Assembly (NCBI RefSeq): GCF_000224145.3
Contig: NC_020169.2
Span: forward strand, 4,565,252 to 4,629,251
Direction of reading: 5' to 3'
Source of the DNA: Ciona intestinalis
Lineage: Eukaryota > Chordata > Ascidiacea > Phlebobranchia > Cionidae
DNA length: 64,000 nucleotides
How positions within the stretch are numbered: the stretch's first letter is position 1; every line of letters begins with the position of its first letter. Shown in pieces: positions 1 to 10,469 of this stretch. The notes under the pieces are model-generated. The model saw only the letters and a list, made by a program, of their open reading frames with translations. It ran no database searches and was not told the DNA's origin. A program made the position numbers and the translations under genes.

Positions 1-245
1 TTCTGTAAAATAAACTTTTAGTTTTTTTAATGGATTTTAAAGCCAAAGGAGGTCTGTTAGTCTTTGTCAAAGTTCGCTAAAGACAGTTTTAGAATATATG
101 AGAAAAATTAAATTACTGATAAACTAAATCTTTAGCAACCTTTTCTATAAAGGTGAGGTTCTATAGTGCAACACAAAAAGCTATGGAATACAGGCCAAAG
201 TTAAAGAACAATTGTTTTAACATTGTAGGTAAACATAGATATAAT

Positions 246-251
246 TTTATT
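246..251 (-). terminator. Polyadenylation signal AATAAA
   Basis: AATAAA on the minus strand, 11 bases past the TAA stop of the TTC37-like gene. Confidence 0.45.
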
Positions 252-261
252 AATTTAGTCT

Positions 262-1980
262 TTAATTGGTGATTCCTAAGTCCAAACCTGTTTGTAGTTT
301 AATTTGAATTAGCAAATCTTTCAAAAAACTTGTCAGAGTGATATCCCCAGATAATAAACACTGAGCCAGCAGCTTCAAACACTTATCATAAGTTGTTGAA
401 TCTTTCTGACAACACTTCATCATAGCTAAGAGGGAAGAGTCGAGTTCTTCATCAGTTTTTGCTGGTAATTTGCAGTAGTAAATTGTGCAATTGATAATCT
501 GGAACATAGCAATTGATTTACAATAAATTAATGTTGTGGAAATATGGTCCACCCCCTTGCCATTAGAAAATATATTAATTTTACTTAAAAGTTGTGCCAT
601 TTCATAAATTTTAAAAAAATTATGAAAACATTACAAAATTCCATAAATATGTATAAGCAGACAAAAAAATTAATTTAATTTTCAGAAACAAAAAGCCCCA
701 TACATAAATATAATTTAAACAGATGTAACACACACACAGAAAATAATACCATTGTTACATAAAATATACAATTAACAATATTGTCAATAATACATTAGTA
801 ATATTAGAGGCTTCATACCAGGTCAGCGAATCCAGCAATATTAACATCTTGAGCAATACTAACAGTTGATACAACTGCTCCATAAACTGCCTCAAATTTG
901 ACATCAAATTTGTCAGTATTTAGTTTGTTGCAAACTTTTTGCAGTGTCTTGAAAGAGTCTTCTGCACGGCCCAGCGAACACAATGTATTTGCCAACCCAA
1001 CATATAGTTCTAAAGTTTTGGCTTCATTTGCTGAACTGTAACATTTAACTTAATAAAAACAAAAATCGCCACACAGGATGTACAGGTAATAAAATGTCAA
1101 CTGCACACATTACAACAGGACAAACTGTACTGTTCTTTACATCCCATGCTCCCTTGCCTGTTTTGCAGTTGGATGTCACCCTGTATACTTAGCATAGAAA
1201 CATCTTATATTTGTAGCAAAATATCAAAGAATTGGTACACTAAGACAAAAATCTGTTTTGGTATGATAACATAGATAAGAGCACATACACATAGATTAGA
1301 GATATGCAAAAATAGTAAATACATTACCTTTCAGTTAACTTAATAATTCCCCCATAGGCAGAAACCAGTTGATCATTTTCCCCAGCAGATAGTTTAACTT
1401 TCTTATGCTTAGTATACAGGTTTATAAGGCCTTGGTATGCTAACGACTGGTTTGGTGATGACTTAACTGCATCTTGGTAGGCAGTTGAAGAATTTTCAAA
1501 TTGCCCGAGTTCAGCGTAAACCAAACCAGCAAAAACAAGACCATTGTAGTTACCAGAATCTTCTCTTAATACAGCCTGAAATGGTTAGGTATTGTTGAAT
1601 GGTTGTCACTTATTAGTTCATTACTGTGAATATCTTTTATTAAGATATATGCACCAGATCGGGTCCAATTCGCAGAATTCCCATAACAAATGGGTTGTGC
1701 TAATTAAGTTTTGCCGACAGCAAACGTGAATATAACAACCTACAACTTTGTAATAGACATAAAGGCCCATATATGACATGTAACAGGACCATCTACAAAA
1801 GCGAGTGTCTAAACGGTATGGACGTTATGTACATCAAACTAAAGGTTTTGGTCTTCTATAAACGTAGAAGTTACCAGTCTGTGAACTTACCTTACAATGT
1901 AGTAAAGCTTCATCGAATTCCTTTTGTTGAATTGCTGATTTAGCAGCCTTTAAAGATGATTTAATTGCTTTGGTGGACAT
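262..1980 (-). CDS. TTC37/SKI3-like TPR protein, apparently short form
   Basis: Four exons on the minus strand: 1891-1980, 1328-1575, 819-1035 and 262-498, with phases 0, 2, 0 that join into an open frame of 263 residues. Exon 1 reads MSTKAIKSSLKAAKSAIQQK and exon 2 carries TPR-like helices (GLVFAGLVYAELGQFENSS, then YQGLINLYTKH). This resembles the start of TTC37/SKI3, the TPR scaffold of the cytoplasmic SKI complex that feeds RNA to the exosome. SKI3 proteins are normally well over 1,000 residues, so this model is very short. Exon 4 has an acceptable acceptor (TTCCAG) but its sequence (YDKCLKLLAQCLLSGD) is not recognisable, and it ends in TAA followed by AATAAA at 246-251. Exons 1 and 2 are secure; exon 4 is less so. 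The gene could be a truncated paralogue, or exon 4 could be an alternative end while the main gene continues left of the window. Confidence 0.6.
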
Positions 1981-2589
1981 TACTTAGTAACATATACGGG
2001 AATTTCCGAAGTACATTAGCCGGACAATACAGAAGAGAAATGCAAAGAAAACGAGAGAGCTCTTCTTTTCTTTATACCACAAACCAAAAGATGCTTTTTT
2101 TGTATATACTTAAAATTACGAGAGAATACTTTATTTCGTGGTGCATTGAAATGTAGGCTACACAAACAATCACAAAATACAAGGCACGTCGCCAAAAACT
2201 GTTCCAAAAAAACAATAAAAAAACGACGCACTTATAGAAAAATCAATAGTTGACCAATAAAAAAACACCGCATCAAAGTCAATGAAACTTTGCATTTTGT
2301 CTTTGTTACTTAGTAGAATAACCAAACAGAGTTACAACGTTCATATGTTTTATTGAGATAATATTTGAATTCCTAAAACACAAAGTAAGATTTAAAAAAA
2401 TCATTAATTACAGTAAATTCAAATTCAACAAAAAAACTGAAACATTTACTACAATAATAGGCAAATCAAAGCAAATGCGCGCTAACTAAATTGTTGGATA
2501 TAAAACACATGGATAGGTTACATGGATAGCTGTTATTGCTACAAAAAAATTATATAGACGATTTTTTGTTTAATTTTGTAATGATTTAT
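1981..2589. other. Spacer, no gene seen
   Basis: This stretch lies upstream of the TTC37-like start codon and downstream of the lectin-like gene. Only short chance reading frames are present. It should contain the TTC37-like promoter, but no distinctive motif was recognised. Confidence 0.4.
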
Positions 2590-2658
2590 TTTTTATTACT
2601 TTGATGTCAAGTTGCTTTAATTTCAGTTTAATATAATTGACCCTGGATCTGGATCTGG

Positions 2659-3727
2659 CTATTCTGCAATTATAGGTGGTTGAGCACAGTTTCCCACTAC
2701 AGAGAGAAACAAAAATGTAATTATTTTCACAATTAGAAGATTCATACATAAAACACAACAGTTTAATTAAAACCTACTGACATGCATTATATTTAAGAGT
2801 TATGTTGACATTCTCTTAGTTGGGTTTTATACATAATTTCTGGTTACAATAATAGCTACTGCAGTTGTTACAGAAGAACTTTTGCATAAAAGATGTTTTA
2901 ATAATTGCATTTTTTGTATAACTTTGATATCAAGATTATTTTTACCCTGGCGCCTCAAGAGCCTAATGAAACTGAAAGCCCTGGAATGGGAGGTTCTGGT
3001 TAGTTTCCCATTGCAGAGAAAAAAAGAAACATAATTACTTTTAGATTCAGAATAATTTATTTGTAATTGGATGGTCATCTATTCTTTATTTTTCTCTAGT
3101 TGTGGCATCATGGACGCCTCCTACACCAGACATACAAGGTGTTTTCATAAACTTCATGCCCACTGGTTAACCCCTACATAATTATCTATACCCACTATGG
3201 ACTATATTGCTACATATTTTCAGTGTAAATACCTGAATCGAAACATGCCACCCAATCAACTACAAATGTTGAGTTGTCCCACCCTAGATTTGGATGGAAT
3301 CGCCTTTCCATTTTTGCAACAAAGAAACTTTGGAACACATGGGGGACTGAAAGAATAAAATTCAAATGGATGGGATAAGTGGTAAGTGTAAGTTGAACTG
3401 AGGAAGGGATAGAAGTGTAGCATTTTTTATAATGAACACTAAAATGCTTGGCGCCACCAGATGATGCAATTTGTTTCTCAAAAGTTCCACTGTATTTGTT
3501 GTTACCTAAAAAAAGCAAATTTTAAAACCTTTGCATTGTTAACACAAACTTGCAGAGTTTTCAACTATTAAATAGTTTTTAACTTCCTACAATACCAAGT
3601 TTTGTACAAGGTTTAGATAGACATTAAAACAATGTAATATTTTACTCAAAGTTTAATTACCTGTTGTCACACCAATGTTACCAGACAAGCAGAGACCTAT
3701 TAGGAGACTGACAACTGCTTTGTGCAT
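2659..3727 (-). CDS. Secreted H-type-lectin-like protein, copy 1
   Basis: Three exons: 3661-3727 (MHKAVVSLLIGLCLSGNIG, a clear signal peptide), 3233-3505 and 2659-2696. They join in phases 1 and 1 to give about 125 residues. The middle exon reads KHFSVHYKKCYTSIPSSVQL and ends FVVDWVACFDSG; the spacing of an aromatic-rich strand, a P-x-V step and a final V-x-W-x-A strand resembles the H-type lectin domain (discoidin C-terminal/snail agglutinin family), which binds GalNAc-type sugars. The family call is by eye and moderate. The last exon (VGNCAQPPIIAE) adds a cysteine that could pair with the one in the middle exon. A near-identical copy lies upstream at 4.0-4.8 kb, so this is a tandem duplicate. 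Related last-exon sequences occur three times in the region, so the choice of 2659-2696 over the decayed copy at 2.9-3.0 kb rests on its intact acceptor. Confidence 0.5.
2885..3035 (-). pseudogene. Decayed copy of the lectin-like last exon
   Basis: Minus-strand sequence around 2890-3030 (CTCTGCAATGGGAAACT at about 3005-3021) parallels the last-exon starts at 2680-2708 and 4005-4031, where the same stretch reads CTCTGTAGTGGGAAACT or CTCTGCAGTGGGAAACT. Here the acceptor AG has become AA, so it is probably not spliced as in its relatives. It lies between exons 2 and 3 of copy 1. Confidence 0.4.
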
Positions 3728-4002
3728 CTTACTAACTTCATAAACAAAATAATAACTATCCTTTCACCAATGATGCGTACATGAGTTCAATTTTAGATTT
3801 ACTTCTTACTACAAACTGTTCTAGGTAAAATGGTGACCAGCATTAGTTACAAAACACCAAAACAAAAGACAGATCATTTATTAGAATTTTAAGGGATGAA
3901 CTTAAAACACCAGAGTTTAAATAAAACTTATTCACATGCATTATATAAAATAACTTCATTGGGTCCCTATGAACTCTAGGTTGACTTATTTTCTGTCGGG
4001 TT

Positions 4003-4771
4003 CTACACACAGTTTCCCACTGCAGAGAAAGGAAAAGGTATAATGTGATTATTTTTATAATGAGAATGGTCAGTTTATTTTTTAAAACTTATGAAACTTA
4101 TTCTATTCAGCCGTTTTATTCTAACTAGATATCTTTGTATTTTTTGTAACAGGCAAACATGGTGTGTTTATATATTTTAGCTTAGTCAATTTATAAAACG
4201 GTGGCTATTTATACACTAGACACACCTATGCTCACAACAGCTGCACAAATATACACATATATTGGTCTAAGTTTTCAGTGTTAATACCTGAATCAAAACA
4301 AGCCACCCAATCTACAACAAAGTTAGCGTTTTTCCACCCTCGATCTGGATGACCCCGCCTTTCCAACTTTACAACAAAGAAAGTTTTAAGCACATACAAG
4401 ACCGAAACCTTCAAAACTAAGATGAATGGGATAAGTGGTTAAAGTAAGTTGAACTGAGGAGGGAATAGAAGTGTAGCACTTCTTATAATGAACATTAAAA
4501 TGCTTGGCGCCACCAGATGATGCAATTTGTTTCTCAAAAGTTCCACTGTATTTGCTGTTACCTAAGCATAAATAAATATTACAAACTTTGCAGAGTTTAA
4601 ACTTGCAGTAAAAAGTTTTTAGTTATTTGAAATACCATTTATTATAAAAAGTAAAACAATATATAGGAATAGGCCTACAAGATTTTACCTAAAATTATTT
4701 TTACCTGTTGTCATATCAACATAACTTAACAAGTAGAGGCTCATAAGAAGACACACAACTGCTTTGTTCAT
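4003..4771 (-). pseudogene. H-type-lectin-like gene, copy 2, frame broken
   Basis: Three exons match copy 1: 4705-4771 (MNKAVVCLLMSLYLLSYVDM, signal peptide), 4288-4561 and 4003-4019 (VGNCV then stop). Exon 2 is 274 bases against 273 in copy 1. After KCYTSIPSSVQLTLTTYPI the frame runs into a TAA, while the rest of the domain (GHPDRGWKNANFVVDWVACF) continues one frame over. The extra base falls within about 4380-4440, where the two copies diverge most. Either this copy is a pseudogene or the assembly has an indel. Splice sites and both flanks are otherwise preserved, so the break is probably recent. Confidence 0.5.
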
Positions 4772-4949
4772 CCTACTTGCTTTGTGAACAAATTATAAAC
4801 TAACTTTTCTTGAGTGATGCATATATCTGTTCTGTAACAAATTAAATCACCATAAACTGATTTTCCACGTAAATTAGTGACCAGCATTTATTACAAACCA
4901 CAAAACAGGTAGACATATAACTATAATTTATTGGAATTTTAAAGGATGA

Positions 4950-6206
4950 ACAGATTAAGCGACATTATTATTAAAGTGGGTCATTTTATATTTTAAAGAA
5001 ATAAATTAAACAATACCCAAACAACAAATAAAAATGGCTTAATTATTCTCATATATAAAGTTGGAATGTTTCAGTACGTTTATTTTAAAAGACGTGTGAA
5101 CCTTTTACCTGTTAGACTTCCGAGGTATCAGCTCTTTAAATAAAGAAATTACAGCAGGTGTTAAAGGAATAAATGATGACCACCTGGCCCATAATTTTCA
5201 TCATTCGTTGTTGTGGCAAAAAGTTCACTTTCGAACATAAAGTTCACCTAGTACATAAGTCAGATAAGTGTAGCACCGTTTCTACGAAATTTTATGCGAA
5301 TGTACGTCAGCAAATTAAAAGCAATACATCGCATTTCAATGAAAGTAATTACACGTACCACGGTGGGTTTATCTTTAGTAATAACAAACCATCTTAATAA
5401 GACGGTGTGTTCTATTTTAAAAGTATTTATTTCTTTTTTATAAACAAAATGTAAACTAAATAGATCAAAACCGTGTAGGTGAAACCCCTGCCGGTGTTAT
5501 CAGAAATTTATAACGGAAACTTGACGGTGGAAATTATTTGGGGTGTATTTACAATCGACTAAAAAAACTAGAGGTGCGTGAAAATGCAGTAAAAGAATGG
5601 TTTTACAAAAATATATAACCTGCTGAGTAATTGTGATTCAATTTTAGTACTCGGAATTTTCTAAACCTGACAAAAATAGATTTTTGATGTTTAGTCTTGT
5701 AATTTTATTTACGAAAAGAAAGTACTAATCACGACATTTTACATAACACTGATGGCGGTATAAGTAACTACACGTATGGCGGAAATCAGCGGCTAGTAAA
5801 AGAAATACAAAACTTAAATAGTCAGGACACGTATTCCTGTTTATCTTACGTATAAACTGGCCTCTTTTTAAAACGTAAAGTTTTTACAATGTACAAGATC
5901 TTTGGTAGCGCAAGACTATGTAGAACTTAGCATGCTATAAATTCAAAAGGCTACATCTGTTATGGCTGCTTTTTCAATGATAGGATTATAGCTTCGCGGT
6001 TTCATATAAATAAATACACCACTCCTAATGGATTTTCCAAAGACCGTCCGTTTCTCTTCTAGGTTTGTATGAAGCTTTGAATCTCTTTACGGGAGTTGCA
6101 GACAGGTGTCATGGTTTGGGACTGCATAAAAAGTTTATTTAAAAGTTCTATTATTCAAAAGAGCCCAGTCAAAATCGTTAATTTTCGGGATTTTTAAATT
6201 ATTGAG
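4950..6206. other. Gene-free stretch
   Basis: Only short unsupported reading frames such as 5173-5397 (+) are present. No splice-consistent exon series or recognisable protein was found. Confidence 0.4.
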
Positions 6207-6406
6207 ATATAGTAGGGTGGGGGAGACATAAGACACCTTTAGCACAGAATATTCAAATATCCTGATCGTGTTTTAAACAATTAACAACGATCTATTGGAG
6301 TCGTAAGGATACAGTTTTTATAATTCTTTGATTTTTTGTTCACTGCCAAATGTGACGAGAAAATACATTGATAAGGTGTCCCATCTCCCCCCACACTACT
6401 ATATAT
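6207..6406 (-). mobile_element. TAGTAGGGTGGGG MITE copy, reverse orientation
   Basis: Starts TAGTAGGGTGGGGGAGA and ends in GTGTCCCATCTCCCCCCA..CTACTA, flanked by AT-rich TA. The block TTTAGCACA..ATATTC follows the left end, which defines the reverse orientation. About 200 bp with inverted ends of about 26 bp and no coding capacity: a MITE-like non-autonomous DNA transposon. Confidence 0.75.
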
Positions 6407-6769
6407 ACGAATATTAAAATAGTAATACACAGTTCTATACTCATGTTCATACACATAAACAAATTCTCACCAAGTTTGTCTTTTTGTTACTGCTTTGTTC
6501 TAGAGAATTTTGTTTTCTGATTGGAAGAGAGAGACTGTCTTCTGTTGTTCCTCTTCGTCTGTGTAAATAAAGTGGTTTTAAACTATTTACCAACATTTTG
6601 TGAATATTTATGGTGTTTTTAAGGTTTTATACTTAAGCAAGCTTTTTTGGAAATAATTCTTAATTATTCTATATAGGTCATTTTTCCTGTTGGTGTAGAG
6701 TGAGTAATTTATATCTCTTAATGTGCGGATGAATGTATGTTCCGTTGCAAAACGGTGACCAAATAATAA

Positions 6770-9700
6770 TTAAGTTACTGATAAATAAAACGATAAAGTA
6801 ACAACGTTTATTAATGTAATTAATACCCACCCCTTTTGTCTTCGTTTGCAGCATAGTACAAATATTATGAGGTGTTTGTAGCCTTTTCTGAATACGGGGT
6901 TCATAGTGCCGTATATTATAAAGTTGACGACCGAGTTCGATAAACCCATCCATGCAACAATCTGTTTGAGATACAACACGGTTAAACAATACAGGACAGA
7001 ATATATACATAAACGATTTGTATAATCAAAACTGTCGAATTCCTTTCACGTTTATGGCAACTGTTTTGAACTAAAACTCCATGCGTAGTAATAGGCTGGG
7101 GGAAGATAGGACACATTTAGCCCGTAATATCCAAATATCACGATCGTGTTATAAAAAATGGTCTATATTGAAGTCATGAGGATACGGATTTATAATTCTT
7201 TGAATGTGTTTTGTTTACTACTAAATGTGACGAGAATATTGAAATAAAAGATGTCCCATCTTTCCCACCCTAGATTATGTATATATTTTATGACTTGCAG
7301 CCGCAAATTTCTGTAGTGTTTATTAAACGTAATTATCTCTATCAAAGTTTCCATACGAGAATTAACAATTTAATTCTTTTTTACATTTAAAATAAAGGCA
7401 TTGACTTAATCTAAAAAAACTCAGCTTGTTGCAGCAAGGTTTGGCAATAATGCAAGACTAACGCAAAGATCTCATATTTAATGTAGTAAGTTTATACAAG
7501 TATAAACAATGTACTACCACATAGTCAATATATACGTCAACTTTCGTAATTAAAAGTTGGACTGCAGTAATAAGCATGAATATTTATATACAGCCCAAAA
7601 GCAACTATATATTACAAACTGCTCCAACTCAGTGGTGTATTATAAGTCTTTTTTTTCTGTCATTCATTAAAAAAAATATATATATAACAAAAAGTATTTA
7701 CTCACTTATACAAAGCACAGATGTCTTTACCCTATATACCACGTGAGGCTAAACAACTTACATTTATTGATTTAATACAGAACACCACTTCTATATTAGT
7801 TATTTACCTTTTTGGTGGTTGGGGCAACTCCGAAGGGGTCAAATACAACCACAAACCCATAAGGTGTCCAACATACAACAAATAATACAACAGTCATTGC
7901 AAGTGTCTTCAACAAATTGGTCTCACGTTGCAGAGAACGTCTTTGACGATCGTTTGATCGCGAACCAACAGAGGTGGCGGATCGGGCCCATGCTCCTCGG
8001 CTTCGTACAGATCTATAATGTAAACAACGAAAATATTTTATGGCTGTAAATTGGTATTAGTGCAGACACTTTTAACTGTAGACACAGCATTTTTTGCGTG
8101 ACAGAAGAGATAACGAAAACGCGTTGGTAGAGCTACTTAAAAATGCTCAAGGTGATTTATTGATTAAGAACGAGTAATATTGAGCTGTGTGGTAACGTAG
8201 GTATATGCCTATATACACATTCATTCATCTTATTGTAATGAGTTAATGGAAGTATTCAGTCAATTTTAAAATCTTGACACAATCCTAAATTAATAAAATT
8301 TAAATTTGCCAATTACGTGACACGACACAAAAAAATGTTAGAATGAACCAAAATACTACGGAACAGAATATATACTCACTTGTAAAGATTATAGTAGCAG
8401 AAGACAATTACACCAACCGGGAGCAATATTGCGCAAACGACAAGGAAAATATTGTAGGATCGATTCTTCATGTCGTCCCATGCACATTCCATCATTTTCT
8501 CGTCGTATCTGATGGAGCAAAGGATTCTTATTTATATTAAGTACATAATACGGCGGTTGCTCTGTGCTCGCTTAAGTTACCAAGTTTATAGGCCAAATAA
8601 ATGGAACGAGAATATATAATCAAAAGGTATTCCATCTTCCCCGAACCTACTGTATGATATACGCAACATACACGCACAAGTTTTAAGTTAAGATAACTTA
8701 CGTTAGGCCAGACCATCCGAAGAGAGTTGGAATAACCAGAAGGTTTGACCAAACCCAGACCAACAGAACCATGATGTATACTCGTCGTTTTGAGAACATT
8801 TTTGCATAAGTTTTGTTCTTAACGACTGCCCAATACCTGTAAAATACGATACCGATTAAGTTTGTTCATGCCATTTTTGAAAGCCAGGTCTTTTATTTTT
8901 TAAAACTTATAGTTGGGGAAAGATGGAACACCTTTTTAATGTATTTTCTCATCCTATTTGGTAGTAAATAAAGAACATTTAAAGAATTATAAAATCTTAT
9001 TCTTAGACTCCTTTAGACAGTTGTTAATTGTTTAAAACACTATCAGAATATTTGGGTATTATGTGTTAAAGGTGTCCCATCTTATTAAACACCGTTGCCA
9101 AAAAATTAAATGTTGTCATTATTTAAAATAAATGATATCATAAAACACAGATTTAAAAAAGGATTCAGAAACAGATTTGTTATTGTAAAATCAGTAAGTT
9201 AAACTGTTGTATTCGTTTTCCTAAAATAATATTTTTCGTCCTGACCTGTTGATAGCAATAACTGTAAGATTGCTCACAGAGCATACACACGTCAGCGTGA
9301 TGACGTAGCCGGCTACGTCACAAGCGGGTTTGTTTAAAGAATTTCCTGTGTAAATAACATTGGCAAGAACGGTGGGAAGAAAAAATCCGGTGACCTGAGT
9401 AAAAAAAATAAAATAATTAAAAATAAAGATTAATTGTAACTATATAAAAAATTGGATTATTTTGTTTTTTTTTAACAATTTGTTTATTTTATGAAGTTTT
9501 TTAGTTGTCTACTTTCATTTTATGTTTTTTTCCGGCAATTTAAAACCTAAATATAAATAGCCTATAAAAGGGCGTCTTAATTTTTTTTTATAAGTAATCG
9601 CATTCCACGATAAAGGTAATGTATATACTTACAAAGATATCAGCTACTGCCAGATTTATTATAAAAATGTTTCCATTTTTATGAATTCTTTTCTCCAACA

Positions 9701-9881
9701 TAATGGAAAATATGACCATTAGGTTTCCTATGGTTCCAATGACCACAAGTAAAGTCATATACACAGCTTCGACAACCCTTTGCGGTCCATATATACCACA
9801 GTATGGATTGTTGGGTTGCAAATCACACATTGTAAGATTCATAGTGCCATTTGTTACCAAGCTCAAGTTGTCAGCAGACAT
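6770..9881 (-). CDS. Class A (rhodopsin-type) GPCR, melatonin-receptor-like
   Basis: Six exons: 9633-9881, 9246-9394, 8702-8836, 8380-8508, 7808-8012 and 6770-6961. Phases agree at every junction and give 352 residues. Seven hydrophobic segments are visible. TM1 is VVIGTIGNLMVIFSIM, TM2 contains NLAVADIF, TM3 ends in INRYW (NRY near residue 132 in place of DRY), TM4 is VYIMVLLVWVW, TM5 is IFLVVCAILLPVGVIVF, TM6 holds CWTPY (near 268) and TM7 has NFIIYG (near 302) in place of NPxxY. The N-terminus has N-x-S/T glycosylation sites. NRY plus NxxxYG in TM7 is typical of the melatonin receptor/GPR84/Tre1-like branch; there is no TM7 lysine of an opsin. The ligand is unknown. The third loop is basic and Ser/Arg-rich. 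MITE copies lie in introns 2, 3 and 5. Function inferred: plasma-membrane G-protein signalling. Confidence 0.85.
7088..7273 (-). mobile_element. MITE copy in GPCR intron 5
   Basis: Begins TAGGCTGGGGGAAGATAGGA and ends GATGTCCCATCTTTCCCACCCTA. The TTTAGC..TAATAT block next to the left end marks the reverse orientation. Confidence 0.7.
8599..8657 (-). mobile_element. MITE end fragment in GPCR intron 3
   Basis: AAATGGAACGAGAA..GGTATTCCATCTTCCCC..CCTACT matches only the last ~60 bp of the reverse-oriented element. It is a truncated copy. Confidence 0.5.
8911..9088 (+). mobile_element. MITE copy in GPCR intron 2
   Basis: Begins AGTTGGGGAAAGATGGAACA, contains CTATTTGGTAGTAAATAAAG and ends GTTAAAGGTGTCCCATCTT. 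The CCCACCCTACTA terminus is missing. Confidence 0.6.
9301..9320. repeat. Perfect 20-bp palindrome inside GPCR exon 2
   Basis: TGACGTAGCCGGCTACGTCA equals its own reverse complement. It lies in coding sequence (the residues around DVAGYVI) and contains two CRE-like TGACGT halves. Confidence 0.8.
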
Positions 9882-9962
9882 GATTAATTGTTAAACTTGT
9901 TAAAATTTTGTAAAATTTTAAATCTGTAAAAAATGATTAAAGTTATAAAAAGCACGCTTTTA

Positions 9963-10170
9963 GTTAGATGGATGTAGTGGGGGCTGGAGTAGAACGGTCC
10001 ACGTTTTTTTCTATACTATTGTCTCATTTGTTAGTAAACAAAAAAAAATTTACTAAAACTAATGAGTTCATTAATTATAAAACTGTATTCTCACGACTCT
10101 AAAAAAGCGTTTTTTTCTTGTTAAACTCGATTATAAGTAATATATCCTAATCTCCATCTTGCCCCACAGT
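9963..10170 (+). mobile_element. Diverged MITE upstream of the GPCR
   Basis: GTAGTGGGGGCTGGAGTAGA.., then TTGTTAGTAAACAAA, a TATTCTCACGACTCT block and CTCCATCTTGCCCCAC at the end. Same family layout, heavily diverged. It lies just upstream of the GPCR start codon and could influence its promoter. Confidence 0.5.
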
Positions 10171-10279
10171 TAAAACCCCGCAGTTAATCTCCATCTTGTA
10201 CCAACACAAAAAGGCTAAATATCCGCTTAGAAACCAGTAAATGACTGTGCTGCGAAGTTTCCAAAATTCTCACAGGATG

Positions 10280-10463
10280 TGACGTAATGATTCTCGCGAT
10301 ACGTCACGATTAATACCGGAAGTGTGTTATTGGTCAGAGAAAGAAAGTAAATTATTACGTCATAAAATAACCGGATGTTACGGACTTTCTTACTCAAATA
10401 AACAAGAAATGACGTGTGTGTTTAGACTGAAGCAAAACAAAGATGACGTCATTTATGACGTAT
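10280..10463. promoter_or_regulatory. Cluster of CRE/ATF-like sites upstream of the GPCR
   Basis: Six TGACGT-type motifs in 184 bp: TGACGTAA 10280, ACGTCA 10301, TTACGTCA 10355, TGACGTGT 10410, a full palindromic TGACGTCA 10444 and TGACGTAT 10456. The cluster is 400-580 bp upstream of the GPCR start codon (minus strand). CREB/ATF-family proteins are known to bind this motif; the link to GPCR transcription is inference. Confidence 0.5.
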
Positions 10464-10469
10464 TTGACT

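Larger units (their letters stand above)
2590..4930. repeat. Tandem segmental duplication holding the lectin-like genes
   Basis: The whole gene plus upstream flank is duplicated head to tail. The exon 1 flank GACCAGCATTAGTTACAAAA near 3836 has a match near 4880 (GACCAGCATTTATTACAAAC), and both are followed by a related run ending GGATGAAC (about 3905 and 4950). Units are roughly 1.1-1.3 kb. Confidence 0.6.

Noticed and set aside
6678-7010. 110-residue minus-strand frame overlapping the last GPCR exon
   Set aside because: It is a different frame over the real exon 6 (TM7), which joins in phase to exon 5.
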